35,078 bases of DNA from Pirellula sp. (GTDB lineage Bacteria; Planctomycetota; Planctomycetia; Pirellulales; Pirellulaceae): contig JAJTID010000052.1 in NCBI GenBank assembly GCA_021300155.1, forward strand, positions 1 to 35,078, in the 5' to 3' direction. This document shows, piece by piece, positions 16,511 through 24,719 of the stretch. Every line of letters starts with the position of its first letter. Positions within the stretch are counted from its first letter, which is position 1. The position numbers and the translations under genes are program-made. The notes below the pieces were generated by a model. It saw only the letters and a list, made by a program, of their open reading frames with translations, ran no database searches and was not told the DNA's origin.

Positions 16511-17307
16511 TTGCCGGCGACGCGTTGCAATATTTCTTGGTCAAAGTAATTCGTTGACATTGCGGCATCCACAACGATGGTCTGCGATTGAATTCCCGAC
16601 GATCGTGGGCTAAGCAGATACACGGCCGCATCTGCCACTTCTTGAGTTGTTACTCCTTCTCCTCGCGGAATCGCTTTTTCTGCGTACAAGTATGCATCGA
16701 CATACCCAGGTATGCCTGCGGATGCACTCGTTTTGAGCAATCCGGCCCCAACGGCATTGAATCGAATTTTTGAAAAGCGACTAAACGATTTGGTAAGGAA
16801 TGCGAGAGACGAGTCCAACGCTGCTTTGACCGGCGCCATGAATCCATAGCTCTCGCTCGCCATGCGTGTTGTTGAAATGCTGATGGTCACGACGGAGGCA
16901 TCCGGAGCCAGCAACCCTTTCAGCGCGTTGCTGATCGCAATAAAGGAAAAGCACGAGATATCCATGGCTTGCAAGAATTGCTTTCGGGTCGTTTCGTGAA
17001 AGGGCTTCATCCCTTCGCTGTAGTCAGCAAAGGCGATCGAATGCACTACCCCGGCAATCGGTTGCTCGATCAAGGTCAATTGCTTTGCCAACGCATCGAT
17101 TTCTTCGGGACGTTCCACATCGCATACGTAGATAGATTTGCCGGCCAAGAGTTTGCCCAATTCTTCCCGTCTCTTTTCGCTGCGTACCACGTACTCGACG
17201 ATGGCTCCTGATTGCTCGAGCGTTCTGCCAATTGCAAACGCCACACTTTTTTTGTTGGCAACACCGAACACGATGATTCGTTTGCCACTGAGTTGAAGAA
17301 AGTCCAT
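16507..17307 (-). CDS. fabI: Enoyl-ACP reductase, FabI-like short-chain dehydrogenase
   Basis: The 266-residue product matches FabI in length and motif order. The divergent nucleotide-binding loop [13 protein letters not shown] replaces the usual TGxxxGxG of short-chain dehydrogenases, then come VVHSIAFA and a Y-x6-K pair, Y154/K161 in [12 protein letters not shown]. FabI performs the NAD(P)H-dependent last step of each fatty-acid elongation cycle. At the position of E. coli Tyr146 this protein has Ile144 (S-I-S in place of S-Y-L), so it is a divergent member or a related SDR. The start at 17307 is supported by AGGAATT just upstream and by family length; the open frame continues to 17616 with no family similarity. 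It follows the ATP-grasp gene after an 86-bp gap containing a hairpin. Confidence 0.8.
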   Translation of the reverse strand: MDFLQLSGKRIIVFGVANKKSVAFAIGRTLEQSGAIVEYVVRSEKRREELGKLLAGKSIYVCDVERPEEIDALAKQLTLIEQPIAGVVHSIAFADYSEGMKPFHETTRKQFLQAMDISCFSFIAISNALKGLLAPDASVVTISISTTRMASESYGFMAPVKAALDSSLAFLTKSFSRFSKIRFNAVGAGLLKTSASAGIPGYVDAYLYAEKAIPRGEGVTTQEVADAAVYLLSPRSSGIQSQTIVVDAAMSTNYFDQEILQRVAGN

Positions 17308-17330
17308 CGATCCAATTCCTGTTATTTCGA

Positions 17331-17361
17331 CAAGGAACACCAAACGAATTGGTGTTCCTTG
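17331..17361 (-). promoter_or_regulatory. 13-bp perfect hairpin between ATP-grasp and fabI genes
   Basis: CAAGGAACACCAA at 17331-17343 pairs perfectly with 17349-17361 around a 5-nt loop. It lies 24 bp before the fabI start codon on the transcribed strand. No run of T follows on either strand, so it is not a canonical intrinsic terminator. An mRNA processing, stabilising or attenuating structure, or a dyad for a regulator, would fit. Confidence 0.7.
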
Positions 17362-17393
17362 CAAAGTTCTTCGATATGCGTTAACGCGTGCGA

Positions 17394-18521
17394 CTAATCG
17401 ACCGTAAACTCGAGGGGCGACGTCGGCAAAGCACTGTAATTCCATTCGTGATCTTCGGCTAGACCTAGCACACCTAATGCGAGCTCCGGTCCGTACCATT
17501 GACGATAGGCGAGATAGCTTGTCGTCAATCGTGGATTTATCTCCACCACCAGAAGATCTTCTAAGCGGATTGAACCTACGCCTCGAGTTCGATACAAAAA
17601 ATCGACTCCGATCCAACCCTTTGCCCCTGGTATACCAGACAAAATACGTTCAACAAATTCCTCGAGAACTCGATAGTCATTGCGAAGAATCGGTCCAGAG
17701 CCTCCCGTGTAGGTGACTTGCTCAGCTCGATCGATTCGTTGACTGCAGGCTCCCAAAAGCGAGAATGCTTGCGACGAATCGCACAGCACCGCTAAGCTCG
17801 CATGTTCTCCCGTGAGCCACGGTTGAAGGATCCATCTGTCTGGAGAATTTCGAACCTCGTCGCGCATCTCAATTGCATTAGTCACGTCTGCCAAGCTCGA
17901 GTGCCACGACATCCCGCAGCAACCCGCTCCATCGCGACTTTTCAATACCCAACCCTCTGCCCCCAACGCAACATCCCCTTCCACTTTCGCAATGGCATGC
18001 GGCTTCTCCAATAGTTCGGAGACTAGCCACGTTTTAGGATGCGATACCGTGGTTGGCAACGATTTCGAAAAGTCAACTTTGTTCGATGTCTTTGTGATAA
18101 AGGAACTCGATGAAACTTGCACATCGCAACCCGCAGCCCGCAAGTACTCAACAACACGTAGCAACTCATTGTCGATCTCAGGTGCAATAACCAACGTGAC
18201 ATCTACGCTACTCGCGACCGAACGCCATTCACTCAGCCAGTCGTTTGTCGTCAAGAAGACGATATTCACCTGCTCTGCAAGTGGATGCAAGTGTGCGCCA
18301 TGAGGCTGTGACTCTGCTGGCTCAAGAACTGTGCGATCGAGTACCGTGGTGACTTCGATTTGACACGTTGTTAGATCGGATGTGATCGCAGCCAACATAC
18401 TCATCCCTTCTGCGAAGAGGGCTCGGAGTGTAGCCGTCGGCGTTACGGATTGAGAGAGGCCGCCACCGCATAGATACTCCAGTACGGCGACGCGTGGAGT
18501 AGCCCGTCGGCGTGCGCCCAT
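17394..18521 (-). CDS. ATP-grasp ligase resembling MfnD / methanofuran-type cofactor biosynthesis proteins
   Basis: The 375-residue product is an ATP-grasp enzyme: VLKSRDGAG (192-200) holds the ATP-lysine, E240 lies in GEHAS, D307 in GVDFLY, and the metal-binding end is E327/N329 in [16 protein letters not shown]. This ending, with LTTSY, is characteristic of the group containing archaeal MfnD (tyramine-glutamate ligase) and similar proteins in bacteria that carry tetrahydromethanopterin-linked C1 genes, which include planctomycetes. The specific reaction is inference. It begins 2 bp after the stop of the TPR-type protein gene, strong evidence for co-transcription, and is followed by fabI. 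No other C1 cofactor gene is in the window. A generic carboxylate-amine ligase role is the alternative. Confidence 0.78.
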   Translation of the reverse strand: MGARRRATPRVAVLEYLCGGGLSQSVTPTATLRALFAEGMSMLAAITSDLTTCQIEVTTVLDRTVLEPAESQPHGAHLHPLAEQVNIVFLTTNDWLSEWRSVASSVDVTLVIAPEIDNELLRVVEYLRAAGCDVQVSSSSFITKTSNKVDFSKSLPTTVSHPKTWLVSELLEKPHAIAKVEGDVALGAEGWVLKSRDGAGCCGMSWHSSLADVTNAIEMRDEVRNSPDRWILQPWLTGEHASLAVLCDSSQAFSLLGACSQRIDRAEQVTYTGGSGPILRNDYRVLEEFVERILSGIPGAKGWIGVDFLYRTRGVGSIRLEDLLVVEINPRLTTSYLAYRQWYGPELALGVLGLAEDHEWNYSALPTSPLEFTVD

Positions 18522-18523
18522 CG

Positions 18524-19771
18524 TTATTCAAATCGTCGAAGATCGAGGTTAGACTTCGCATAAGTCATGGCGAACCACTGTCGCCAAGCAATCTCGTTGT
18601 AACCATAAGACTGCCCCGTAATCTTCGAAAGAGCTGCCAATACGCCGGGTTGGTTGACCATTCTACGTAATGTTTCGGTCTGCGAGCCAAAGGTCTGCTG
18701 CACTGAACCTGTGCTATCTATACCGCTGTTGGGGGCCCTTGTAATCGGTTTGGTCACCTCTGTATTTAATGCAGCAATGAGCGAGGGAATCGTACGTTCA
18801 TCACCAATGATCTCCAGATTGCTGCCTGCGCGATCGACAAGGACAGTATTTTCTGCTTTGCGGCCTGATTGTATTTTCGCCAAAAATGCGACCATGGCAA
18901 TATCGCGGCTGGTCTCTGTTCGCATCAAAGCCTCCAAAGATGCGTCGACGACTCCTTGTGGCATGTTCAAATCGAGAGCCAGTTCAATAAAGGTTCCGGT
19001 GGCACTCTGGCCTGGCATACGCAATAGTATGTCAAAGAACTGCCCCCAGTTACCATTTCTTCGCACGCTCTCTACTAACAACTCCTTGATCTTTCCGATA
19101 GCCAATGGATCTTTCAGATTGTTGAAGTACTCTTGTGCGTCAAACGCAAGCTTTTGGTTGGATGACCTCAGGTTCTTGAACTGGAGATCTACTTTCCTCG
19201 CAACTTCGGCTCGTAGTCTCGCAGCCTTTTCTTTGCTAGCCGCAATGGCAGCCGCATGCATTGTGGTGTTTTCCGATTTCCCTTTGTATGTGTATCGCAT
19301 GATTCCACGACGGTGCAAGATTGCGTCTCGCCTCGCCATCTGACCGGTTTGCTCGTCCTTAATGTAACCAATCGCGGACCATGCAGTTCCATCTGTTGGA
19401 TCTAATTCGACGACGCGTTCGTAATGCGCATTGGAAAGCCCTTTTTGACTGCGCTCCAAACACTCCTTGGCGAGGGCTCGGTTGTTGTCTGCATCATCGG
19501 GACGATTCTTGAGTGACGCGACGTAGGCTTTTTCAGATTCCGAGTCGACGCGTTGTTTCGAAATCTGCGTCTTTTCTAGCTGCAGTAGAATTCCGTCGTT
19601 CGTTCGGATTACCACCGAGTCGGCTGTAGACTTCAATACCGATCCTGAAACGATACCATCGTTCTTTAGTGTTAACGTATCGGCACGCAATGAAAAGTTG
19701 CTAAGGCAACAAATTTGAAAGGACAATGCAGCCAAAGCAGCTCTACTAGACCACGATATTTTCATCGGCAT
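18524..19771 (-). CDS. Exported TPR/HEAT-like repeat protein, planctomycete-type
   Basis: The 415-residue product has a signal peptide (AALAALSFQICCLSNFSLRA). A short beta domain follows (TLTLKNDGIVSGSVLKSTADSV), then TPR-like helices with NNRALAKECLERSQ and HYERVVELDPTDGTAWSAIG. A helical second half resembles HEAT-type arrays. It has no catalytic motif, so it is probably a periplasmic scaffold. I prefer ATG 19771 (ATG 19765 is equally possible), because the open frame upstream to 19849 would bury the leader. It starts about 110 bp after tpiA and ends 2 bp before the ATP-grasp gene. Confidence 0.75.
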   Translation of the reverse strand: MPMKISWSSRAALAALSFQICCLSNFSLRADTLTLKNDGIVSGSVLKSTADSVVIRTNDGILLQLEKTQISKQRVDSESEKAYVASLKNRPDDADNNRALAKECLERSQKGLSNAHYERVVELDPTDGTAWSAIGYIKDEQTGQMARRDAILHRRGIMRYTYKGKSENTTMHAAAIAASKEKAARLRAEVARKVDLQFKNLRSSNQKLAFDAQEYFNNLKDPLAIGKIKELLVESVRRNGNWGQFFDILLRMPGQSATGTFIELALDLNMPQGVVDASLEALMRTETSRDIAMVAFLAKIQSGRKAENTVLVDRAGSNLEIIGDERTIPSLIAALNTEVTKPITRAPNSGIDSTGSVQQTFGSQTETLRRMVNQPGVLAALSKITGQSYGYNEIAWRQWFAMTYAKSNLDLRRFE

Positions 19772-19882
19772 GATGTTGTCATCCACGTTGAAGAGAGGCA
19801 AACGTCTCGCAATGATCCACTTTGCCATCCCCTGATTATAGATGACCAATCTCCAAGAAATCTACGTCGGCGGACGAAAAGC

Positions 19883-20650
19883 TTACTTCTTGATGGCGGC
19901 AGCCGCTCGGATAATCGCCAAAAACGAATCCGACTTGAGAGAAGCACCGCCGACCAACGCCCCATCGATGTTGGGTTGGCTCAGCAAATCCATGGCATTG
20001 TCTGCTTTGACGCTACCACCGTATTGAATTACGACTTTCTCGGTCACAGCGGTACCGAATTGCTTCGTCAACAGTCCACGGATGTCGGCATGAACCTCCT
20101 CGGCTTGTGCCGGCGTAGCGGTTTTGCCGGTTCCGATTGCCCAGACTGGTTCGTAGGCTAGAACCGTCGCAGCCATTTCTTCTCCTGTTAGCCCCGCTAA
20201 CGATCCAATGCATTGACCTTGGACGACGGATTGTGTCTTGCCTGCTTCACGTTGTTCGAGTGTTTCGCCGACACATACAATTGGTGTAAGACCTGCTTTG
20301 AGAACAGCCTTGAGTTTCTCGTTCACCATCGAATCGGTTTCGCCAAAGATCGCGCGTCGCTCACTGTGACCTAAAATCACATAGCTGCATCCCAAATCCT
20401 TGAGCATCCCACAACTGATCTCGCCCGTGAAAGCTCCGTCGGCAGCTTGATTGACATTTTGTGCACCCAACCCGATCGAACTGCCTCGGATCGCGGCTCC
20501 GACATCGTGCAAATAAACGCTTGGTGGGCAGACCGCAACATCAACTCCACTGATGCCGTGAAGGCCATCCATTAGCTGATGAACTAATGCAACCGAGCTA
20601 TCTCGAAGCATGTTCATCTTCCAATTGCCAGCAATAAAGAAAGTTCTCAC
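19883..20650 (-). CDS. tpiA: Triose-phosphate isomerase
   Basis: The 255-residue product interconverts dihydroxyacetone phosphate and glyceraldehyde 3-phosphate in glycolysis and gluconeogenesis. All landmarks are present: N9/K11 in AGNWKMN, H95 in GHSERR, E167 in AYEPVWAIGTGKTATP, and the phosphate-binding GGSVKADN and GGASL loops. I chose the GTG at 20650 because GAAGGG precedes it and the protein then begins as family members do; a TTG at 20671 would add seven residues. A TTGACA -35 hexamer lies at 20726-20721 on the minus strand, but the matching -10 is poor. It is first of the minus-strand run toward fabI and divergent from parA. Confidence 0.96.
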   Translation of the reverse strand: MRTFFIAGNWKMNMLRDSSVALVHQLMDGLHGISGVDVAVCPPSVYLHDVGAAIRGSSIGLGAQNVNQAADGAFTGEISCGMLKDLGCSYVILGHSERRAIFGETDSMVNEKLKAVLKAGLTPIVCVGETLEQREAGKTQSVVQGQCIGSLAGLTGEEMAATVLAYEPVWAIGTGKTATPAQAEEVHADIRGLLTKQFGTAVTEKVVIQYGGSVKADNAMDLLSQPNIDGALVGGASLKSDSFLAIIRAAAAIKK

Positions 20651-20810
20651 GGATAGGTACCCTTCGTTCAATAATCGTGGTTCTGTTTCAATCCGTAAAG
20701 AATCTAGAAAATGCTAGGATTGTCAACGCCACAGATTGATCTGGATTCGCTTCCTCCAAGTTTGCTACTGTCGCGAGACTGACCGAACCCGTGCGAAGGA
20801 AGTGTGAATC

Positions 20811-21647
20811 ATGCGAAAGATTGCTGTCATCAACCAAAAAGGTGGCGTTGGCAAGACGACCACCGCTGTTAACTTGGCCGCTGGGTTGGCTCAATGTGGA
20901 AAAAAGGTGTGCGTTCTGGACTTGGATCCGCAAGCGCATGCATCCCTCCACCTCGGAATCACCGTAGGGGAACAAGAGACGAGTGTTTACGATCTCCTGT
21001 GTGGCGAGGCTCAGCTTTCCGACGTACGCCAATGGATTTCCCCCAATCTAGCCGTTGTCCCTGCAAACATCGATCTGGCTGCGGCCGAAATGGAACTCGC
21101 AGGGGAAGTTGGCCGTGAAGTGATCCTCAAAGACAAAATGGATCTCGATACCGAAGATTTCGATTTCGTCATCATCGATTGCCCGCCTTCGCTGGGCGTA
21201 TTGACCCTCAACGCACTGACAGCCGTCGATGAAGTCTTTCTGCCATTGCAACCGCACTTCTTAGCATTGCACGGCTTGAGCAAATTGCTTCGTACGATCG
21301 AGATCGTAGCCAAGCGCCTTAACCCGACCCTGCACCTGGAAGGCATCGTATTGTGCATGTATGAATCGAGCACTCGACTGGCTGCCGAAGTCAGTCGCGA
21401 CGTCGAAGAGTTCTTGCAACGCAATGCGGCCCACAGTCCTGTTTGGGCTTCGGCTAAATTTTTTCAGACCAAGATTCGTCGCAACATTCGTTTGGCAGAA
21501 GCACCGAGCTTCGGTCAATCGATATTCGAATACGCATCGAACAGCCACGGTGCCGAAGACTATCTATCTTTAGCTTACGAAGTTCTAGCGATTGAAGGTA
21601 CCCCGAAGAAATCGAACACCAATGCTAAAGCGGTTGTTACTGCATAG
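20811..21647 (+). CDS. parA: ParA/Soj family ATPase
   Basis: The 278-residue product is a ParA-type ATPase that uses nucleotide-dependent DNA binding to move chromosomes or other cargo. The deviant Walker A motif KGGVGKTT is at 10-17, the A' region follows with VLDLDPQAHAS, and Walker B is FDFVIIDCPPSLG. The C-terminal TKIRRNIRLAEAPSFGQSI is typical of Soj proteins. Length is normal, and GAAGGAAG precedes the ATG. No parB or visible parS site is adjacent, unlike chromosomal par loci, so its partner is elsewhere or its cargo is not the origin. The next gene downstream (68-bp gap) encodes a lipoprotein. Confidence 0.93.
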   Translation: MRKIAVINQKGGVGKTTTAVNLAAGLAQCGKKVCVLDLDPQAHASLHLGITVGEQETSVYDLLCGEAQLSDVRQWISPNLAVVPANIDLAAAEMELAGEVGREVILKDKMDLDTEDFDFVIIDCPPSLGVLTLNALTAVDEVFLPLQPHFLALHGLSKLLRTIEIVAKRLNPTLHLEGIVLCMYESSTRLAAEVSRDVEEFLQRNAAHSPVWASAKFFQTKIRRNIRLAEAPSFGQSIFEYASNSHGAEDYLSLAYEVLAIEGTPKKSNTNAKAVVTA

Positions 21648-21715
21648 CGATACAACCCACCCAATCCAACTAGGGCCTACCGAAAGCGTTCAACCAAAAG
21701 ACGCGGAGTGATAAC

Positions 21716-23473
21716 GTGAAAAAAGCATACGATCCAATCCACCAAGGCTCATTGTCTTTCTCGAAAAAGTGCCGAGTACCTAACTCGTCAGCGAACAAGA
21801 GAGTGGTGGCATTGTGGATCGCATCGTGCTGCGCTATTCCGATCGCATTCACGGGATGCCAAGCGTTCGGGTTGCGTAGTGATGCTATGGCCACTTTGGG
21901 AGATGACGACGACTGGTCATTGCCGAGTGCACAGGCGTCGCAAGTACCACGCCCTAATCTTGCACAACGCAGTCGATTGTCGGATCGAAACCCGGAAGTT
22001 GTTGCATATGCACCACGTACAGACGAATCCAAGAATCGCAAACCAGCCGTCACACCGACAAAACTTCCCGGTCTAGATCCGATCGCTGCGACTTCATCAC
22101 CTAGCGAAGAAAAGCCCGAAGTTATCGACACGAACGAACAATCTGTCGATGTCGATGGCGTTTTAGAAGGGCTTCCACCACAAATTCGAGATGTTATGAA
22201 ACGGCAGCTTGCTGCCGCAAAGCTCTATGAATCGAGTGAAATTCAAAAGACAGCTACGAAAGTAAGTCTGAATGATAACGAAGAGCGAACGGAAGCTGAC
22301 AAACCAAGCTCGTCTAAGGACGCTCCTGCAAAGTCGACCGTGTCTGTCCGACTAAGTGATGATTCACTGGAATCGTCGAATGAAAAACCTACACCGCCTC
22401 AAGCCTTAGCAACCAATGCTCAAGCCTTGGCAACCAACGCACCATCAGCCAGCAGTGCTCCTTCGACAAGTTCTATCCCAACGTCCAGTGTCGCAACAGC
22501 GACAACTCAACCTAACTCGAATCACGACTTTGGAGTGCAATCCGCGGGCGGAGGTTTGCCCGCTGCACTAAGCCCAGCCAGACCTGTATTGCCAGCTTCG
22601 GCGACCACCACGAGTCTGCCGACGACGTTGCCTTCCTCTGCCAATGGTGTTTCGAATATGGCCCCATCGGCAATGCCGAGCCCGGTTCAGCCTAACGTTC
22701 AACTTCCCTCAACATCACCCGTGTCGACGCCAGGTGCGCACGATACTGCACCTGCTGGAGGTTTTACGCAATGGCATCAACCTTTGGCTCATGCCATTGA
22801 GATGCTAGAAAAGCAGATGCGTGATCAGCCGTCCAGCGATCAGAATCTTCGCATGCATCAAGAGCTTACGCTTCGTTTGCTTTATGTCTCCATGCGAAAG
22901 CTGGATGATGCGCTCCGCCCGATCGATGGATTGCCAGATCATGAACAAGAATACTATCGTCACCAGATGCAGGCGCTGTACGAAGCTAGCAACCCGGATG
23001 CTATGCCGGTCCGTTCGCGACATCTCAGTCTCGTGATGAACTCGCAGCGAGAAGCAACGAACCACCTCGCTGCCGCTAGCAACCTAGAAGTTCGTTCTGT
23101 TGCCTTTTGTACCGAAGTCGAACGATACGGTGTCTTGACCAAGTTTCCAAAATATCAATTCACTCCCGACCAAGAAGTTTTGCTCTATTGCGAGCTCGAA
23201 AACGTTGCGGCAGAACGAGTCCGAGATGGCTTTGAAACACAGTTGCAAGGAAGCTATGAAATCGTCGATTCGCAGGGGCGAGTCATCGCAGAGCAAATTC
23301 TCCCAATGGAGCCGGACATTTGCCAAAATCACCGCCGAGATTACTTCATTGTCTACAAAATCTATATGCCTCAGCAGATTTCGCCTGGGGCTTACAAGCT
23401 GCGATTGACGGTCGAAGATATGAAAGCTCGCAAATTCGGGCAGTCTTCTTTGGATCTGCAGATCAAGAAATAA
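21716..23473 (+). CDS. Lipoprotein with long disordered linker and conserved C-terminal domain
   Basis: The 585-residue product starts at a GTG behind GGAGTG. A basic N-terminus and hydrophobic stretch lead to a lipobox, AFTGC, so it is probably lipidated. Residues about 60-350 are low-complexity Ser/Thr/Pro/Ala/Gln-rich linker. The last 230 residues are ordered: a helical region (HAIEMLEKQMRDQ) and then a beta domain with VAFCTEVERYGVLTKF and KIYMPQQISPGAYKLRLTVEDM. No enzyme motif is seen. The family appears planctomycete-specific. It lies just downstream of parA, with possible co-transcription but no proof of a functional link. Confidence 0.75.
   Translation: MKKAYDPIHQGSLSFSKKCRVPNSSANKRVVALWIASCCAIPIAFTGCQAFGLRSDAMATLGDDDDWSLPSAQASQVPRPNLAQRSRLSDRNPEVVAYAPRTDESKNRKPAVTPTKLPGLDPIAATSSPSEEKPEVIDTNEQSVDVDGVLEGLPPQIRDVMKRQLAAAKLYESSEIQKTATKVSLNDNEERTEADKPSSSKDAPAKSTVSVRLSDDSLESSNEKPTPPQALATNAQALATNAPSASSAPSTSSIPTSSVATATTQPNSNHDFGVQSAGGGLPAALSPARPVLPASATTTSLPTTLPSSANGVSNMAPSAMPSPVQPNVQLPSTSPVSTPGAHDTAPAGGFTQWHQPLAHAIEMLEKQMRDQPSSDQNLRMHQELTLRLLYVSMRKLDDALRPIDGLPDHEQEYYRHQMQALYEASNPDAMPVRSRHLSLVMNSQREATNHLAAASNLEVRSVAFCTEVERYGVLTKFPKYQFTPDQEVLLYCELENVAAERVRDGFETQLQGSYEIVDSQGRVIAEQILPMEPDICQNHRRDYFIVYKIYMPQQISPGAYKLRLTVEDMKARKFGQSSLDLQIKK
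22400..22441 (+). repeat. 21-bp tandem duplication inside the lipoprotein linker
   Basis: Positions 22400-22420 and 22421-22441 are near-identical and encode QALATNA twice. The period keeps the reading frame, so it is a recent in-frame duplication of linker sequence. Confidence 0.85.
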
Positions 23474-23676
23474 GTGCGATTCGCGGTCGCAATTCTTGGC
23501 TGAAAACGAATGCATCGGTTTGATGCTCGACAATTAAGGTGCGTAGAAGCTATAGATCCGGCATGGTAAGCCTTACTTAAAATCGCGTTTTGAGCTCAAA
23601 TAGGTTCTCATCGACCTCCCACGAAAAGCCTATCACTCGTCGTTGCGATTCTACGCATCTAGAACTCTTCTCCTGA

Positions 23677-24678
23677 ATGACAATTACACAAGATTACGCC
23701 AGCACCGGCTGGCTGCAAGCCTTTATGGGTGCGCAGGACGCACTATTGCAACAGTCCCGGCTTTCCACCAAGAAACATATCGATTGGATCGACGCCCTCT
23801 GCAGCTTAACCACTATTCGAGAGAAGCGTGATTCTCTCGACGATTGTCTCACCGGTCTATGGGACTATGCACAGGCCAACGAACTAGGTTGGCTCGTGAA
23901 GAACGTACCTGCCAGTCAAACCGATTGGGTATTGCCAACGACGGATGATTTCACAATCGAGTGCAGAACGCCACCCATCATCTCGGATGCAAAGACACTT
24001 GGCTGCGCGCTCGGCATTTACGATTGGACGACCAAGGTGATGTTGCGCATCCAACGAAGCGAATTTGCAACTTGGCAACGCCGGGTCGCTCGCAATGGAA
24101 GCGGAGCCCCTATTGGCTTCACCGTTGCGACTTCGGAAGCACACATGATGGAGCTTGATTGTTCAGCCACATGGACAGCCAACGACTGGGTGGATGGCAC
24201 CTGGCGATTCGCCATCGACGGTCAGCCGCTCATGACGACCACCGTCGAAGAGCCGATTCAAGTTGTTCGTCCGGATGCCAGCAAGGGGATTGAATCGATG
24301 CTGTTTTCGATCATGCAAGCGGATAGCAAGCTTCGAAATAGCAAAGGGAACTCGGGGCCAACAACGTCGACGATTCCCGCATGGATACCGGCCGGGGATC
24401 CTTTGGTTCCACTGCATGAAGGGATCTATGGAGGCAGAAACGGGTTGGCTGTTTCCCGCTCGTTCCAATCGGCTTGGGACGCGATTTGGCCAGTCCTCTA
24501 TTGTCGCCGCAAAAAGCTCGGTCGCGGCCATTGCGAAATGAAATTCATCCGCAGCCAATTGGATCAAGCGATTCAAACAGAGCCAAAGCTTGTCACATGG
24601 ATTTTCGTCTTCGGCGAACTGCTTTGCCAAACCTATCTTAGCGATGGGCTTGGTATTTCTGCGAAGTACAAAGTCTGA
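23677..24678 (+). CDS. Hypothetical protein
   Basis: The 333-residue product has no signal peptide, no membrane span and no motif I recognise. Composition is coding-like throughout: tryptophan is unusually common (WLQAF, DWIDAL, GLWDYAQ, WTANDWVDGTWRF) and the middle is beta-rich. No Shine-Dalgarno sequence precedes the ATG. It is convergent with the next gene (42-bp gap). It is presumably cytoplasmic and lineage-restricted; no function can be inferred. Confidence 0.7.
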   Translation: MTITQDYASTGWLQAFMGAQDALLQQSRLSTKKHIDWIDALCSLTTIREKRDSLDDCLTGLWDYAQANELGWLVKNVPASQTDWVLPTTDDFTIECRTPPIISDAKTLGCALGIYDWTTKVMLRIQRSEFATWQRRVARNGSGAPIGFTVATSEAHMMELDCSATWTANDWVDGTWRFAIDGQPLMTTTVEEPIQVVRPDASKGIESMLFSIMQADSKLRNSKGNSGPTTSTIPAWIPAGDPLVPLHEGIYGGRNGLAVSRSFQSAWDAIWPVLYCRRKKLGRGHCEMKFIRSQLDQAIQTEPKLVTWIFVFGELLCQTYLSDGLGISAKYKV

Positions 24679-24719
24679 CGTTAGTAACCGTGCAGTATGC
24701 GGAATCGTATACAGTGTCG

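Noticed and set aside
18654-19343. 229-codon plus-strand open frame opposite the TPR-type gene
   Set aside because: Antisense shadow; the minus-strand product has a signal peptide and repeats.
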